Origin: Longimicrobiaceae bacterium | GTDB taxonomy: Bacteria > Gemmatimonadota > Gemmatimonadetes > Longimicrobiales > Longimicrobiaceae | Assembly (NCBI GenBank): GCA_030146875.1 | Contig: JASLAX010000024.1 | Coordinates: forward strand, 1 to 32,073 | DNA length: 32,073 nt | Reading direction: 5' to 3' | Part shown: in pieces, positions 16,551 through 24,347 of the stretch | Layout of the letters: each line of letters starts with the position of its first letter | Numbering within the stretch: the stretch's first letter is position 1 | Notes under the pieces: model-generated | The model's database searches: none | What the model saw: the letters and a program-made list of their open reading frames with translations, nothing else | What the model was told of the DNA's origin: nothing | Position numbers and translations under genes: made by a program

Positions 16551-17019
16551 CGTTGAGCGGCTGGATCACGGTGAAGAAGGTCCCGTCGCGACCGCTCTCG
16601 CGTATCACCCCCGCCTGCACCCGCGGCCCGAGCTTCACGCGGCGCCAGCCGAACGAGGCCTGCGCCGTGCCGGAGGCGTAGACGCCCGGCAGGCAGTCGC
16701 TCGCTCCGCACTCGTGCAGGTCGGCCAGGCCCACGCGCACCCCCGCGTCCACCGCCCCGCGCTCCGAGGGCAGCCAGCGGCGGAAGACGCCCAGGTGGAA
16801 GATCCCCATGAAGTCCTCGTCCGCGGGAGCCAGCGTGACGTCGAGCTGCGGGAAGCCGACCCCCAGCTCCACCCCGATCAGCTTCCCCGGCGACGTGGCC
16901 CTCGCGTAGGAGACCGTGCCCTGGACGATGTTGGCTTCCAGCGCGAGCTGCGAGCGCTGGCCCGCCGCGGCGGGGGCGACGAGGAGGACCGCTGCCAGCG
17001 GAAGGAGGAGGGCGCGCAT
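16528..17019 (-). CDS. Exported protein of unknown function, possibly a small outer-membrane barrel
   Basis: 163 residues. It starts with a clear signal peptide (MRALLLPLAAVLLVAPAAAG) ending near residue 20. The mature part alternates polar and hydrophobic residues (LALEANIVQGTVSYARA, GKLIGVELGVGF, VDAGVRVGLADL, GTAQASFGWRRVKLGPRVQAGVI), consistent with beta strands of an outer-membrane barrel. It ends in an aromatic residue (TIYHSW), another barrel trait. It carries one CGASDC pair. The frame extends upstream but only this ATG gives a signal peptide. I recognise no family. It converges on the metallopeptidase gene with a 23-base overlap. Confidence 0.68.
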   Translation of the reverse strand: MRALLLPLAAVLLVAPAAAGQRSQLALEANIVQGTVSYARATSPGKLIGVELGVGFPQLDVTLAPADEDFMGIFHLGVFRRWLPSERGAVDAGVRVGLADLHECGASDCLPGVYASGTAQASFGWRRVKLGPRVQAGVIRESGRDGTFFTVIQPLNVTIYHSW

Positions 17020-17213
17020 GGGCTCGCTTCGGGGAGGGAGAGGGATCGCGCCGCCGACGGCGGCCGGAGCGGAGGTGTACGCGGCGCGGCGCCGGGTGTT
17101 CCCGGGGCCGGGGCGCGGGACGCGGGCGTCGCGGAGGACGCGACGTCCGGACGGACGCCGACGCCCGCGAGGATGCCTGCGGGACCCGGCGTCCCGCCAG
17201 CCGCGCGGGCGCG

Positions 17214-17597
17214 TCAGCCGGAGCGCTGCCCCTCCCCGCGCAGGTGGCGGATGCGCTCCTTCGTGAGCGTCTCCTTGCAGCCCGCCAGGAGCATGGGCGC
17301 CATGGAGCCGCCCTCCGCCTCGGCCGCCTGGAAGCGGCACTCGCGGTCCCGGAACGCGATCCACGCCGTCTGCGACAGGCGGAGGAGCTCGCGGCGCTGC
17401 GGGCCCAGGCGGGCGCGGACGGCCCGGTAGACGGTGTTGAGCTGCACGTCGGCCGCGCGGTAGGCGCGGTGGGCGCAGTGGTTCATCTCCATCTGCGACT
17501 TGGGGTCGCGGCAGCTCGGGTCCTGCGCCCGCGCCGGAGCGGAGACGGCGAGGGCGGCGGCCGTCACGGCGGCGGCGGCGAGGTGGCGGAAGGTCAT
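17214..17597 (-). CDS. LprI-family (DUF1311) periplasmic protein
   Basis: 127 residues: signal peptide (about 1-24, ending APARAQ), then a compact helical domain with four cysteines (C29, C41, C87, C107) spaced as in DUF1311. Family words are EMNHCAHRAYRAADVQLNTVY, the central QTAWIAFRDREC and GGSMAPM followed by the last cysteine. The mycobacterial LprI relative inhibits lysozyme; most bacterial members have no tested function. ATG start with GGAG 9 bases upstream. The gene faces away from the ArsA-like operon, with about 190 bases between them. Confidence 0.85.
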   Translation of the reverse strand: MTFRHLAAAAVTAAALAVSAPARAQDPSCRDPKSQMEMNHCAHRAYRAADVQLNTVYRAVRARLGPQRRELLRLSQTAWIAFRDRECRFQAAEAEGGSMAPMLLAGCKETLTKERIRHLRGEGQRSG

Positions 17598-17786
17598 GGC
17601 TTCGGTCTCCGGCTGGGTCGGCGGCGGGGGGACGGCGAGAGGGAGGGCAAGTCCGCGTCCACCCCGTCGAGGGAAACGCGGGAGCGGCCCCTGGCCCTGT
17701 GACGCGACGTGTCATAAATTCAACATGGCCCCGCGCGCCCTCCCAGGCCGCGTCGGGCGGCGAACCCTGACACGAGGCGTCGACAG

Positions 17787-18959
17787 ATGGCGAAGCGCAT
17801 CCTCCTGTTCACGGGCAAGGGCGGCGTCGGCAAGACGACGTGCGCGGCGGCCACGGCCCTGCGGGCGGCCGAGCTGGGCTACCGCACCCTGGTCCTCTCC
17901 TCCGATCCCGCCCACTCCCTGGCCGACGCGCTGGACCGCCCGCTGGGGCCGGAGCCGGAGCTGGTCGCGCCCAACCTGTGGGCGCAGGAGGTGGACCTGT
18001 ACTACTCCATGAAGAAGTACTGGGGGAACGTGCGCGAGCTCATGCTGGCGGTGTTCCGCTGGCAGGGGATGGACCGCATCGCGGCGGAGGAGATGGCGGC
18101 GCTGCCGGGGATGAACGAGGGCTCCGTGCTGCTCTGGCTGGAGCAGTTCCACCGCGAGGGCGAGTACGACCTGATCGTGGTGGACTCGGCGCCCACCGGG
18201 GAGACGCTGACGCTGCTCACGCTGCCGCAGGCGACCGAGTGGTGGGTGTCCAAGGCGTTCCCGTTCCAGAAGACCGCCATCAAGACGGCCGGCTTCGCGC
18301 TGCGGAAGACGACCGGGATCCCGCTGGACCGCGGCTACGAGGAGCTGGAGCGGCTCTTCGAGAAGCTGCGCTCCATCCAGGACGTGCTGGCGAACGCCGA
18401 CCTCTCCTCGGTGCGCCTGGTGGCCAACCCGGAGAAGATGGTGATCGAGGAGGCCCGCCGCGCCTACACCTACCTGCAGCTCTACGGCTACGGCGTGGAC
18501 GCCGTGATCGTGAACCGCGTGCTGCCCGCGGAGGGCGCCGGCGAGGCGCTGGCGGAGTACGTGCGCGCCCAGGCCCGGCACCTGGAGGAGATCGAGTCCT
18601 CCTTCTCGCCCCTGCCCATCCTGCGCGTTCCCCACAGCGGCCGCGAGGTGTTCGGGATCCCGCTGCTGCGCCAGGTGGCGGAGCGGCTCTACGGCGACCG
18701 CGACCCCGCCGCGCTGATGTACGAGGGGCAGACGTACCGCGTGAGAGAGGACGGCGCGGACTACCTGCTGGAGGTGCGCCTCCCCTTCGCCGAGGCGGCG
18801 GAGGTGACCGCCCGGCACGCGGGCGACCGGCTGGTGATCCAGGTGGACAACCAGCGCCGGAGCGCACTGTTGCCCAAGTTCCTGGCGTACTATACTCTTC
18901 AGGAAACCCGGGTCGAGAAGGGCTGGCTCCGCGTCCGCTTCGCCCCGTCCGCCGCCTGA
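17787..18959 (+). CDS. ArsA/Get3-family ATPase with C-terminal HSP20-like domain
   Basis: 390 residues. The N terminus is a deviant Walker A loop, GKGGVGKTT (10-18), followed by SSDPAHSLADAL, the signature of ArsA/Get3/TRC40 ATPases. Further motifs are YDLIVVDSAPTGETLTLL (Walker B region) and VNRVLP. From about residue 315 (TYRVREDGADYLLEVRLPF to WLRVRFAP) there is an alpha-crystallin-like beta domain of the ArsA_HSP20 type. ArsA pumps oxyanions with ArsB; Get3-like forms chaperone tail-anchored proteins. With no arsenic genes nearby, a targeting or chaperone role is at least as likely. It is the first of five co-directional genes. A TCATAAATT word at 17712-17720 could be part of its promoter. 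Confidence 0.9.
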   Translation: MAKRILLFTGKGGVGKTTCAAATALRAAELGYRTLVLSSDPAHSLADALDRPLGPEPELVAPNLWAQEVDLYYSMKKYWGNVRELMLAVFRWQGMDRIAAEEMAALPGMNEGSVLLWLEQFHREGEYDLIVVDSAPTGETLTLLTLPQATEWWVSKAFPFQKTAIKTAGFALRKTTGIPLDRGYEELERLFEKLRSIQDVLANADLSSVRLVANPEKMVIEEARRAYTYLQLYGYGVDAVIVNRVLPAEGAGEALAEYVRAQARHLEEIESSFSPLPILRVPHSGREVFGIPLLRQVAERLYGDRDPAALMYEGQTYRVREDGADYLLEVRLPFAEAAEVTARHAGDRLVIQVDNQRRSALLPKFLAYYTLQETRVEKGWLRVRFAPSAA

Positions 18960-18964
18960 GAGGG

Positions 18965-19040
18965 GCCGCGGACCACCGCGGCGGGCGCCCCGCCACGTCC
19001 CCTTCGCGACCATCCGGCCGCGGCGCCCCGCGCCGCGGCC
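18965..19040. repeat. Two GC stem-loops between the ATPase and HMG-CoA reductase genes
   Basis: The first stem-loop is 7 bp with loop ACCA (18965-18971 with 18976-18982). The second is a perfect 10-bp stem with loop CCCCG (19016-19025 with 19031-19040). Neither has a T-tract. They may pause or partly end transcription, or protect a processed mRNA end. Confidence 0.5.
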
Positions 19041-19097
19041 CGGTCCCCGCCCTCCCCGGATCCCGGCCCGCTCACCCCACCCCCCGGAGAACGCCCG

Positions 19098-20636
19098 ATG
19101 TTCGTTCCGAGCCTGTTGCTCAAGCAGCTCTACACCTTCGGGAGCCTGAAGAACGGGGACCACGGCGTCTCGTTCTCCATCAAGAACCGGCTGAGCGACG
19201 CGACGGTCACCGGGCTGCGCGGCATCCGCATCGACGGGCAGGAGATCCCCCTCCACGACGTGGAGCTGCACCTGGACGACGAGGTCGTGCAGACGCACCA
19301 GGTCACCGCGGACAAGCCCCTGGCCTTCCCGCTCAAGCAGACCATCAGCATCGTGGCCAGGAGCCCGGCGCTCCCCACGGGCAAGCACGACATCGAGATC
19401 TCGTTCGACAGCAAGCCTTTCGGCAAGCTGAAGCTGAACGTGCAGGACGCCATCTCCGAGCAGCAGCCGGCCACCCGACGCATCCCGCGCGACCCCACCG
19501 ACGACTACTCCGAGACCGCCATCCAGGCCCGCCAGCGCTTCGCCGAGGAGTTCACCGGGGCCGAGCTGAACCACGTGAAGCGCTACTCCTTCGACCCGCA
19601 CCTGGTGAAGGGGAACTGCGAGCACTTCTCGGGCGTGGCGCAGGTGCCGCTGGGGTTCGCGGGGCCCATCCAGGTGAACGGCGAGCACGCCATCGGCGAG
19701 TTCCTGGTGCCCATGGCGACCTCCGAGGGCACGCTGGTCGCCTCGTACAACCGCGGCATCCAGGTGCTGAACCAGTCGGGCGGGGTGAAGTGCACGGTGG
19801 TGGGCGACTCCATGCAGCGCGCGCCCGTGTTCGTGTTCGACGACGCCCGCGGCGGCCGCGAGTTCGTGAAGTGGGTGCAGGACAACTTCCCGAAGATCGC
19901 CTCCGAGGCCGAGGCCACCAGCAGCATCGCCAAGCTGCAGTACATCGACCACTACCTCTCCAACAAGTTCGTCTACCTGCGCTTCAACTACTCCACCGGC
20001 GACGCGGCCGGGCAGAACATGGTGGGGCGCGCGACCTTCGCGGCGTGCTCGTGGATCCTGGACCAGTACCCGGGGATCCGCCACTTCTACCTGGAGTCCA
20101 ACTTCGCCACCGACAAGAAGGCGTCGCAGATCAACATCATGCGCACGCGCGGCAAGCGGGTGACGGCCGAGGCGGTGATCAAGCGCGACGTGCTGATCCA
20201 GCGGATGCGCGTGGAGCCCGAGGCGCTGGTGTACCACTCCCACGTGGCCAACGTGGGCTCCATCCTGTCGGGCGCCAACAACAACGGCGCGCACTCGGCC
20301 AACGCCATCACGGCCATCTTCATCGCCACCGGGCAGGACGTGGCGAACGTGGCGGAGAGCTCGGCCGCGGTGGGCTACGCGGAGCTCACCCCGGAGCGCG
20401 ACCTGTACATGTCCATCACCATCCCCTCGCTGATCGTGGCCACCCACGGCGGCGGCACGGGGCTGCCCACCCAGCGCGAGTGCCTGTCCATGCTTGGGTG
20501 CACGGCGCGCGGGAGCGTGAACAAGTTCGCCGAGATCGTGGCGGGCGTGGTGCTGGCCGGCGAGCTGTCGCTGGGCGCCGCCATCTCGTCCAGCGACTGG
20601 GTCTCGTCGCACGAGCAGTACGGGCGCAACCGCTGA
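19098..20636 (+). CDS. Hydroxymethylglutaryl-CoA reductase (class I-like) with an extra N-terminal beta domain
   Basis: Reduces HMG-CoA to mevalonate with NADPH. 512 residues. The catalytic part starts near residue 130 and holds all key motifs: GNCEHFSGVAQVPLGFAGP, the catalytic Glu in ATSEGTLV (about E211), NADPH-binding DAAGQNM (302-308), the catalytic Lys in DKKASQIN (about 340), and THGGGTGLPTQRECL near 449. Residues 1-115 are a separate beta-rich domain (LLKQLYTFGSLKNGDHGVSFSIKNRLSDAT) resembling the small DUF6379 / C-glycoside-deglycosidase beta-subunit fold; that resemblance is from memory. GGAG lies 8 bases before the ATG. Next gene starts 35 bases later. Mevalonate would feed isoprenoids. 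Confidence 0.92.
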   Translation: MFVPSLLLKQLYTFGSLKNGDHGVSFSIKNRLSDATVTGLRGIRIDGQEIPLHDVELHLDDEVVQTHQVTADKPLAFPLKQTISIVARSPALPTGKHDIEISFDSKPFGKLKLNVQDAISEQQPATRRIPRDPTDDYSETAIQARQRFAEEFTGAELNHVKRYSFDPHLVKGNCEHFSGVAQVPLGFAGPIQVNGEHAIGEFLVPMATSEGTLVASYNRGIQVLNQSGGVKCTVVGDSMQRAPVFVFDDARGGREFVKWVQDNFPKIASEAEATSSIAKLQYIDHYLSNKFVYLRFNYSTGDAAGQNMVGRATFAACSWILDQYPGIRHFYLESNFATDKKASQINIMRTRGKRVTAEAVIKRDVLIQRMRVEPEALVYHSHVANVGSILSGANNNGAHSANAITAIFIATGQDVANVAESSAAVGYAELTPERDLYMSITIPSLIVATHGGGTGLPTQRECLSMLGCTARGSVNKFAEIVAGVVLAGELSLGAAISSSDWVSSHEQYGRNR

Positions 20637-20671
20637 GCGCCTCCACCCCTTCCACGCCGCCGAGGCCCCGC

Positions 20672-22456
20672 ATGAGCCAAGCTCCCGCCAACCTGATCGC
20701 GCTGGTCACCCAGGGCCTGGCCTCCAACCCCAGCGGCGTGGCCGCCGCCACGAAGCGCGACGGCCGCTGGATCGAGACCTCGGTGAAGGACTTCGAGGCC
20801 GCGGCGGAGCACCTGGCGCTGGGGCTGTACGAGATCGGGGTGCGCCGGGGCGACCGGGTGGCGCTGCACTCCGAGAACAGCGCCGAGTGGCTGATCGCGG
20901 ACCGGGCCATCCTGTCGCTGGGCGCCGTCAACGTCCCCATCTACACCACGCAGCCCGCCGACCAGATCGAGTTCATCCTCCAGGACTCGGGCTCGGTGGT
21001 CTACATCGTCTCCACCGCGGCGCTGTACGCGCCGGTGGCGGAGCGGCTCCCCCGCGTGCCGGGGCTCAAGGCCACCATCGGGATCCGCGGGAGCCACGCC
21101 GCCGACGTGCTGGGCTGGGACGAGGTGATCGAGAGCGGGCGCGCGCTGTGGACGGTGAAGCCGGGGCTGCTCCCCTCCTGGCGGGTTCGCGTGAGCGCGG
21201 ACGACCTGGCCACGCTCATCTACACCTCGGGCACCACGGGCACGCCCAAGGGGGTGATGCTCACCCACGGGAACCTGGTCTCCAACGTCCTGGCGTCGCT
21301 GGACCGGATGCCGTGGGACGTGGACGCCAACCGCGGGCAGCGCATCCTCTCCTACCTGCCGCTCTCGCACGTCTTCGAGCGGATGCTGTCGTACCTGTAC
21401 CTGCACATGGGGTACCCGGTCTGGTACGTGGAGAGCTTCGAGCAGATCCTGGAGGACCTGCAGACGGTGAAGCCCGCGCACTTCTCGTCGGTCCCGCGGC
21501 TGCTGGAGAAGGTGCACGCGGGGATCAACAACAAGGTGACGCAGCTCTCCGGCGCGCAGCGCGCGATCCTGAAGTGGGGGCTGGAGCTGGCGAACCGCTT
21601 CGACGTGGAGCGCCCGCTGGGCGTCTCGGAGCGGGTGCAGTACGCGCTGGCGGACGCGCTGGTCTACCGGAAGCTGCGCGCCCTCTTCGGCGGCAACCTG
21701 CAGGCGATCACCAGCGGCGGGGCCGCGCTCTCACCCCAGGTGATGAACTTCGTCAACGCCATCGGCATCTTCTGCGGGCAGGGGTACGGGCTGACCGAGA
21801 CGTCGCCCGTGATCACGGTCTACAAGCGGGGCGAGCTGAGGGCGGGGTCCGTGGGCACCCCCATCGAGGGCGTGGAGGTGAAGATCGCGGACGACGGCGA
21901 GATCCTGTGCCGCGGGCCCAACGTGATGCAGGGCTACTGGAACAACCCGGAGGCCACGGCCGAGGCCATCAACGCCGAGGGGTGGTTCCACACGGGGGAC
22001 GTGGGGCACCTGGACGCGCAGGGGCACCTGTTCATCACCGACCGCAAGAAGGAGCTGATGAAGCTGAGCACGGGGAAGTACATCGCCCCGCAGCCCATCG
22101 AGCGCCGCATGGCCGCCAGCCCCTTCGTGGAGCAGGCGGTGGTGATCGGCAACGAGCGCCACTTCTGCTCGGCCCTGATCGTCATCAACCGCCCCGCCGT
22201 GGCCGCGCACTTCGCCGACCGCGGCGAGGTGCTGCGCGAGGGCGTGAGCACCGAGCACCCCAAGGTGCAGGCGCTCTTCGCGGAGCTGATGACGACCGTG
22301 AACGAGGGGCTGCCCGCGTGGGAGCAGGTGAAGAAGTTCACCCTGCTCGACCAGCCGTGGAGCATCGAGGGCGGCGAGCTGACGCCCAAGATGTCGGTGA
22401 AGCGGCGCGTGGTGCACGAGAAGTACGCGGGCGCCATCCAGTCGATGTACGGCTGA
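20672..22456 (+). CDS. Long-chain acyl-CoA synthetase (AMP-binding)
   Basis: Adenylates a fatty acid and transfers it to CoA. 594 residues, the usual length for FadD15/FAA-type enzymes. Motifs in order: the P-loop YTSGTTGTPKG (184-194), LPLSHVFERM, GYGLTETSP (about 372), the hinge TGDVG and DRKKELMKLSTGKYI (about 455-470), which contributes adenylation contacts. The ATG at 20672 (MSQAPANLIALV) fits the family; the frame is open upstream, but that part only overlaps the HMG-CoA reductase gene in another frame. The UbiB-like gene starts 10 bases after the stop. In this gene run it would supply acyl-CoA to the acyltransferase. Confidence 0.94.
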   Translation: MSQAPANLIALVTQGLASNPSGVAAATKRDGRWIETSVKDFEAAAEHLALGLYEIGVRRGDRVALHSENSAEWLIADRAILSLGAVNVPIYTTQPADQIEFILQDSGSVVYIVSTAALYAPVAERLPRVPGLKATIGIRGSHAADVLGWDEVIESGRALWTVKPGLLPSWRVRVSADDLATLIYTSGTTGTPKGVMLTHGNLVSNVLASLDRMPWDVDANRGQRILSYLPLSHVFERMLSYLYLHMGYPVWYVESFEQILEDLQTVKPAHFSSVPRLLEKVHAGINNKVTQLSGAQRAILKWGLELANRFDVERPLGVSERVQYALADALVYRKLRALFGGNLQAITSGGAALSPQVMNFVNAIGIFCGQGYGLTETSPVITVYKRGELRAGSVGTPIEGVEVKIADDGEILCRGPNVMQGYWNNPEATAEAINAEGWFHTGDVGHLDAQGHLFITDRKKELMKLSTGKYIAPQPIERRMAASPFVEQAVVIGNERHFCSALIVINRPAVAAHFADRGEVLREGVSTEHPKVQALFAELMTTVNEGLPAWEQVKKFTLLDQPWSIEGGELTPKMSVKRRVVHEKYAGAIQSMYG

Positions 22457-22466
22457 CGCGGGGACC

Positions 22467-24347
22467 GTGACCAGCGAGGAGGCAGCGATCCGCGGAGCGC
22501 TCGCGGACGATCCCGACCGGGGCGCCGGGGCGGAGCCGGAGCAGGCTCCGCCCGCGGCGCCCCGCGCGCTACCGGCGGCGGACGAGGCCGCGCTGCTCCC
22601 TCCCCCCGCCTTCGGCGAGCCGGGGGGGCGGCCCAGCTCCGGCGTGGAGGTGCCCCACCCGGTGCCGCCGACGCAGGAGCCCGCGCCGGCCCGGCCGTCG
22701 AAGCCGGCCGGCTTCGTCTTCGACCCGCTGCGGCCCTACAAGGGGCTGGTGCGGCGGTTCTTCGTGGTCTACAAGCACACGCTCGGCCTGCTGGCCGGGG
22801 GTGCGGTGGCGTACGTCCGCAGCCTGCCGCGCGAGCGGCGCAGCGGGCTTCGCTCCTGGTTCCCGCGGCTCAGCGCGTCGGTCTTCTGGCCCTTCCTGGA
22901 CAAGGACATCCGCCGCCTCCCCTTTCCGCAGCAGCTCCGCCGGCGGCTGGAGATCCTGGGGCCCACCTACATCAAGCTGGGCCAGATCATGGCCATCCGC
23001 GAGGACCTGCTCCCGCGGTCGGTCACCACCGAGCTGCAGAACCTGTTCGACCGCCTTCCCGCCATCCCCTTCCCCCAGGTCCGGGAGATCATCGAGGAGT
23101 CGCTGGGGCGGCCGCTGGGGGAGTCGTTCCGCTGGGTGAAGGAGGAGCCGCTGGGCTCCGCCTCCATCGCGCAGGCGCACCTGGCGGAGACGAAGGAAGG
23201 CGAGGCGGTGGTGGTGAAGGTGATCAAGCCGGGGATCCGCGAGGTGATCGAGTCGGACCTCACGCTGCTGGGGATGGTGGGCGGCCTGCTGCAGTTCGCG
23301 CTCCCCCGCTACCAGCCGCGCCAGATCATCGCGGAGTTCAGCGCCTACACCATCAAGGAGGTGGACTACACCTTCGAGGCCGACAACGCCGAGACCTTCG
23401 CCGCGAACTTCCGCGACGTCCCCGACATCGTCTTCCCCAGGATCTACCGTCGTCTCTCCTCCACCGAGGTGCTGACGATGGAGTTCATGGACGGCTTCAA
23501 GCCCGGCGCGCCGCCCACCCAGGCGCTGTCGGAGGACGACCGCCAGCGCGCCATCGACCTGGGCGCCACGGGCATCATCCGCATGCTCTATCAGGACGGG
23601 TTCTTCCACGCGGATCTGCACGCGGGGAACCTGATGATCCTTCCGGGGCGCCGGGTGCGGGTGGCCTTCATCGACCTGGGGATGGTGGGCCGCTTCGAGG
23701 ACCGCACGCGCCGGCAGATGCTGTACTACTTCCACGCGCTGGTGAGCGGCGACATCGAGGGCGCCACCAAGTACCTGGCCGACATGGCGACCGTGGGGAA
23801 GGGCGGCGACCCGAACGGCTTCCGCCGCGCCGTGGCGGACCTGCTGCGCCGCTTCGTGACCCACGGGGCGGACGGCACGCTCAGCGTGGCCCACCTGATC
23901 CTGGAGTCGGTGGGCCTGGGCGGGCGCTACCGCGTTTTCTTCCCGGTGGAGATGACGCTGATGGTGAAGGCGCTGGTGACGTTCGAGGGGGTGGGGCGGA
24001 TGCTGGACCCCAAGCTGGACGTGGCCACGGTCTCCGAGCGGCACGTGTCGAAGATCTTCCAGCAGCAGTTCAACCCCAAGCTGCTGCTGCGCCAGGTGCT
24101 GCGCGGCTCGCCGGAGCTGGTGGACGTGATGATCCGCCTGCCGCAGCTCCTGGCGTCGGGCGCGCGCGCGGCGGAGGAGATGCTGAACGACCGGTCGCCG
24201 CAGAACCCGCTGGCGGGCATCCGCAGCAGCATCCTGGCCGCGTCGTGCATCGTGGGCGGGGTGCTGGGAGTGGTGCAGGGCACGTCGCCGTGGCTCTACG
24301 GCGGGCTGTTCGGCGCGGCGTTCCTCCTGGCGCTGTTCGGCAAGTGA
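22467..24347 (+). CDS. ABC1/UbiB-family atypical kinase
   Basis: 626 residues. The first 85 are Pro/Ala-rich and poorly structured. The UbiB core follows: GPTYIKLGQIMAIREDLLP (KxGQ motif, about 170), the Ala-rich loop LGSASIAQAHLAE, VVVKVIKPG with the nucleotide-binding Lys (about 251), EVDYTFEADNAETF, the catalytic-loop DGFFHADLHAGN (about 376-387) and IDLGMVGRF (metal-binding Asp). Two hydrophobic helices close the protein (about 585-625), the usual membrane anchor. Relatives support ubiquinone or other prenyl-lipid handling. The GTG at 22467 lies 10 bases after the previous stop, and the stop overlaps the next start (GTGA), so coupling is likely. Confidence 0.93.
   Translation: MTSEEAAIRGALADDPDRGAGAEPEQAPPAAPRALPAADEAALLPPPAFGEPGGRPSSGVEVPHPVPPTQEPAPARPSKPAGFVFDPLRPYKGLVRRFFVVYKHTLGLLAGGAVAYVRSLPRERRSGLRSWFPRLSASVFWPFLDKDIRRLPFPQQLRRRLEILGPTYIKLGQIMAIREDLLPRSVTTELQNLFDRLPAIPFPQVREIIEESLGRPLGESFRWVKEEPLGSASIAQAHLAETKEGEAVVVKVIKPGIREVIESDLTLLGMVGGLLQFALPRYQPRQIIAEFSAYTIKEVDYTFEADNAETFAANFRDVPDIVFPRIYRRLSSTEVLTMEFMDGFKPGAPPTQALSEDDRQRAIDLGATGIIRMLYQDGFFHADLHAGNLMILPGRRVRVAFIDLGMVGRFEDRTRRQMLYYFHALVSGDIEGATKYLADMATVGKGGDPNGFRRAVADLLRRFVTHGADGTLSVAHLILESVGLGGRYRVFFPVEMTLMVKALVTFEGVGRMLDPKLDVATVSERHVSKIFQQQFNPKLLLRQVLRGSPELVDVMIRLPQLLASGARAAEEMLNDRSPQNPLAGIRSSILAASCIVGGVLGVVQGTSPWLYGGLFGAAFLLALFGK

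Noticed and set aside
17700..17714. TGACGCGACGTGTCA as a CRP/FNR-like site before the ArsA-like gene
   Set aside because: The arms are only four bases with a mismatch inside, and spacing does not fit CRP or FNR.
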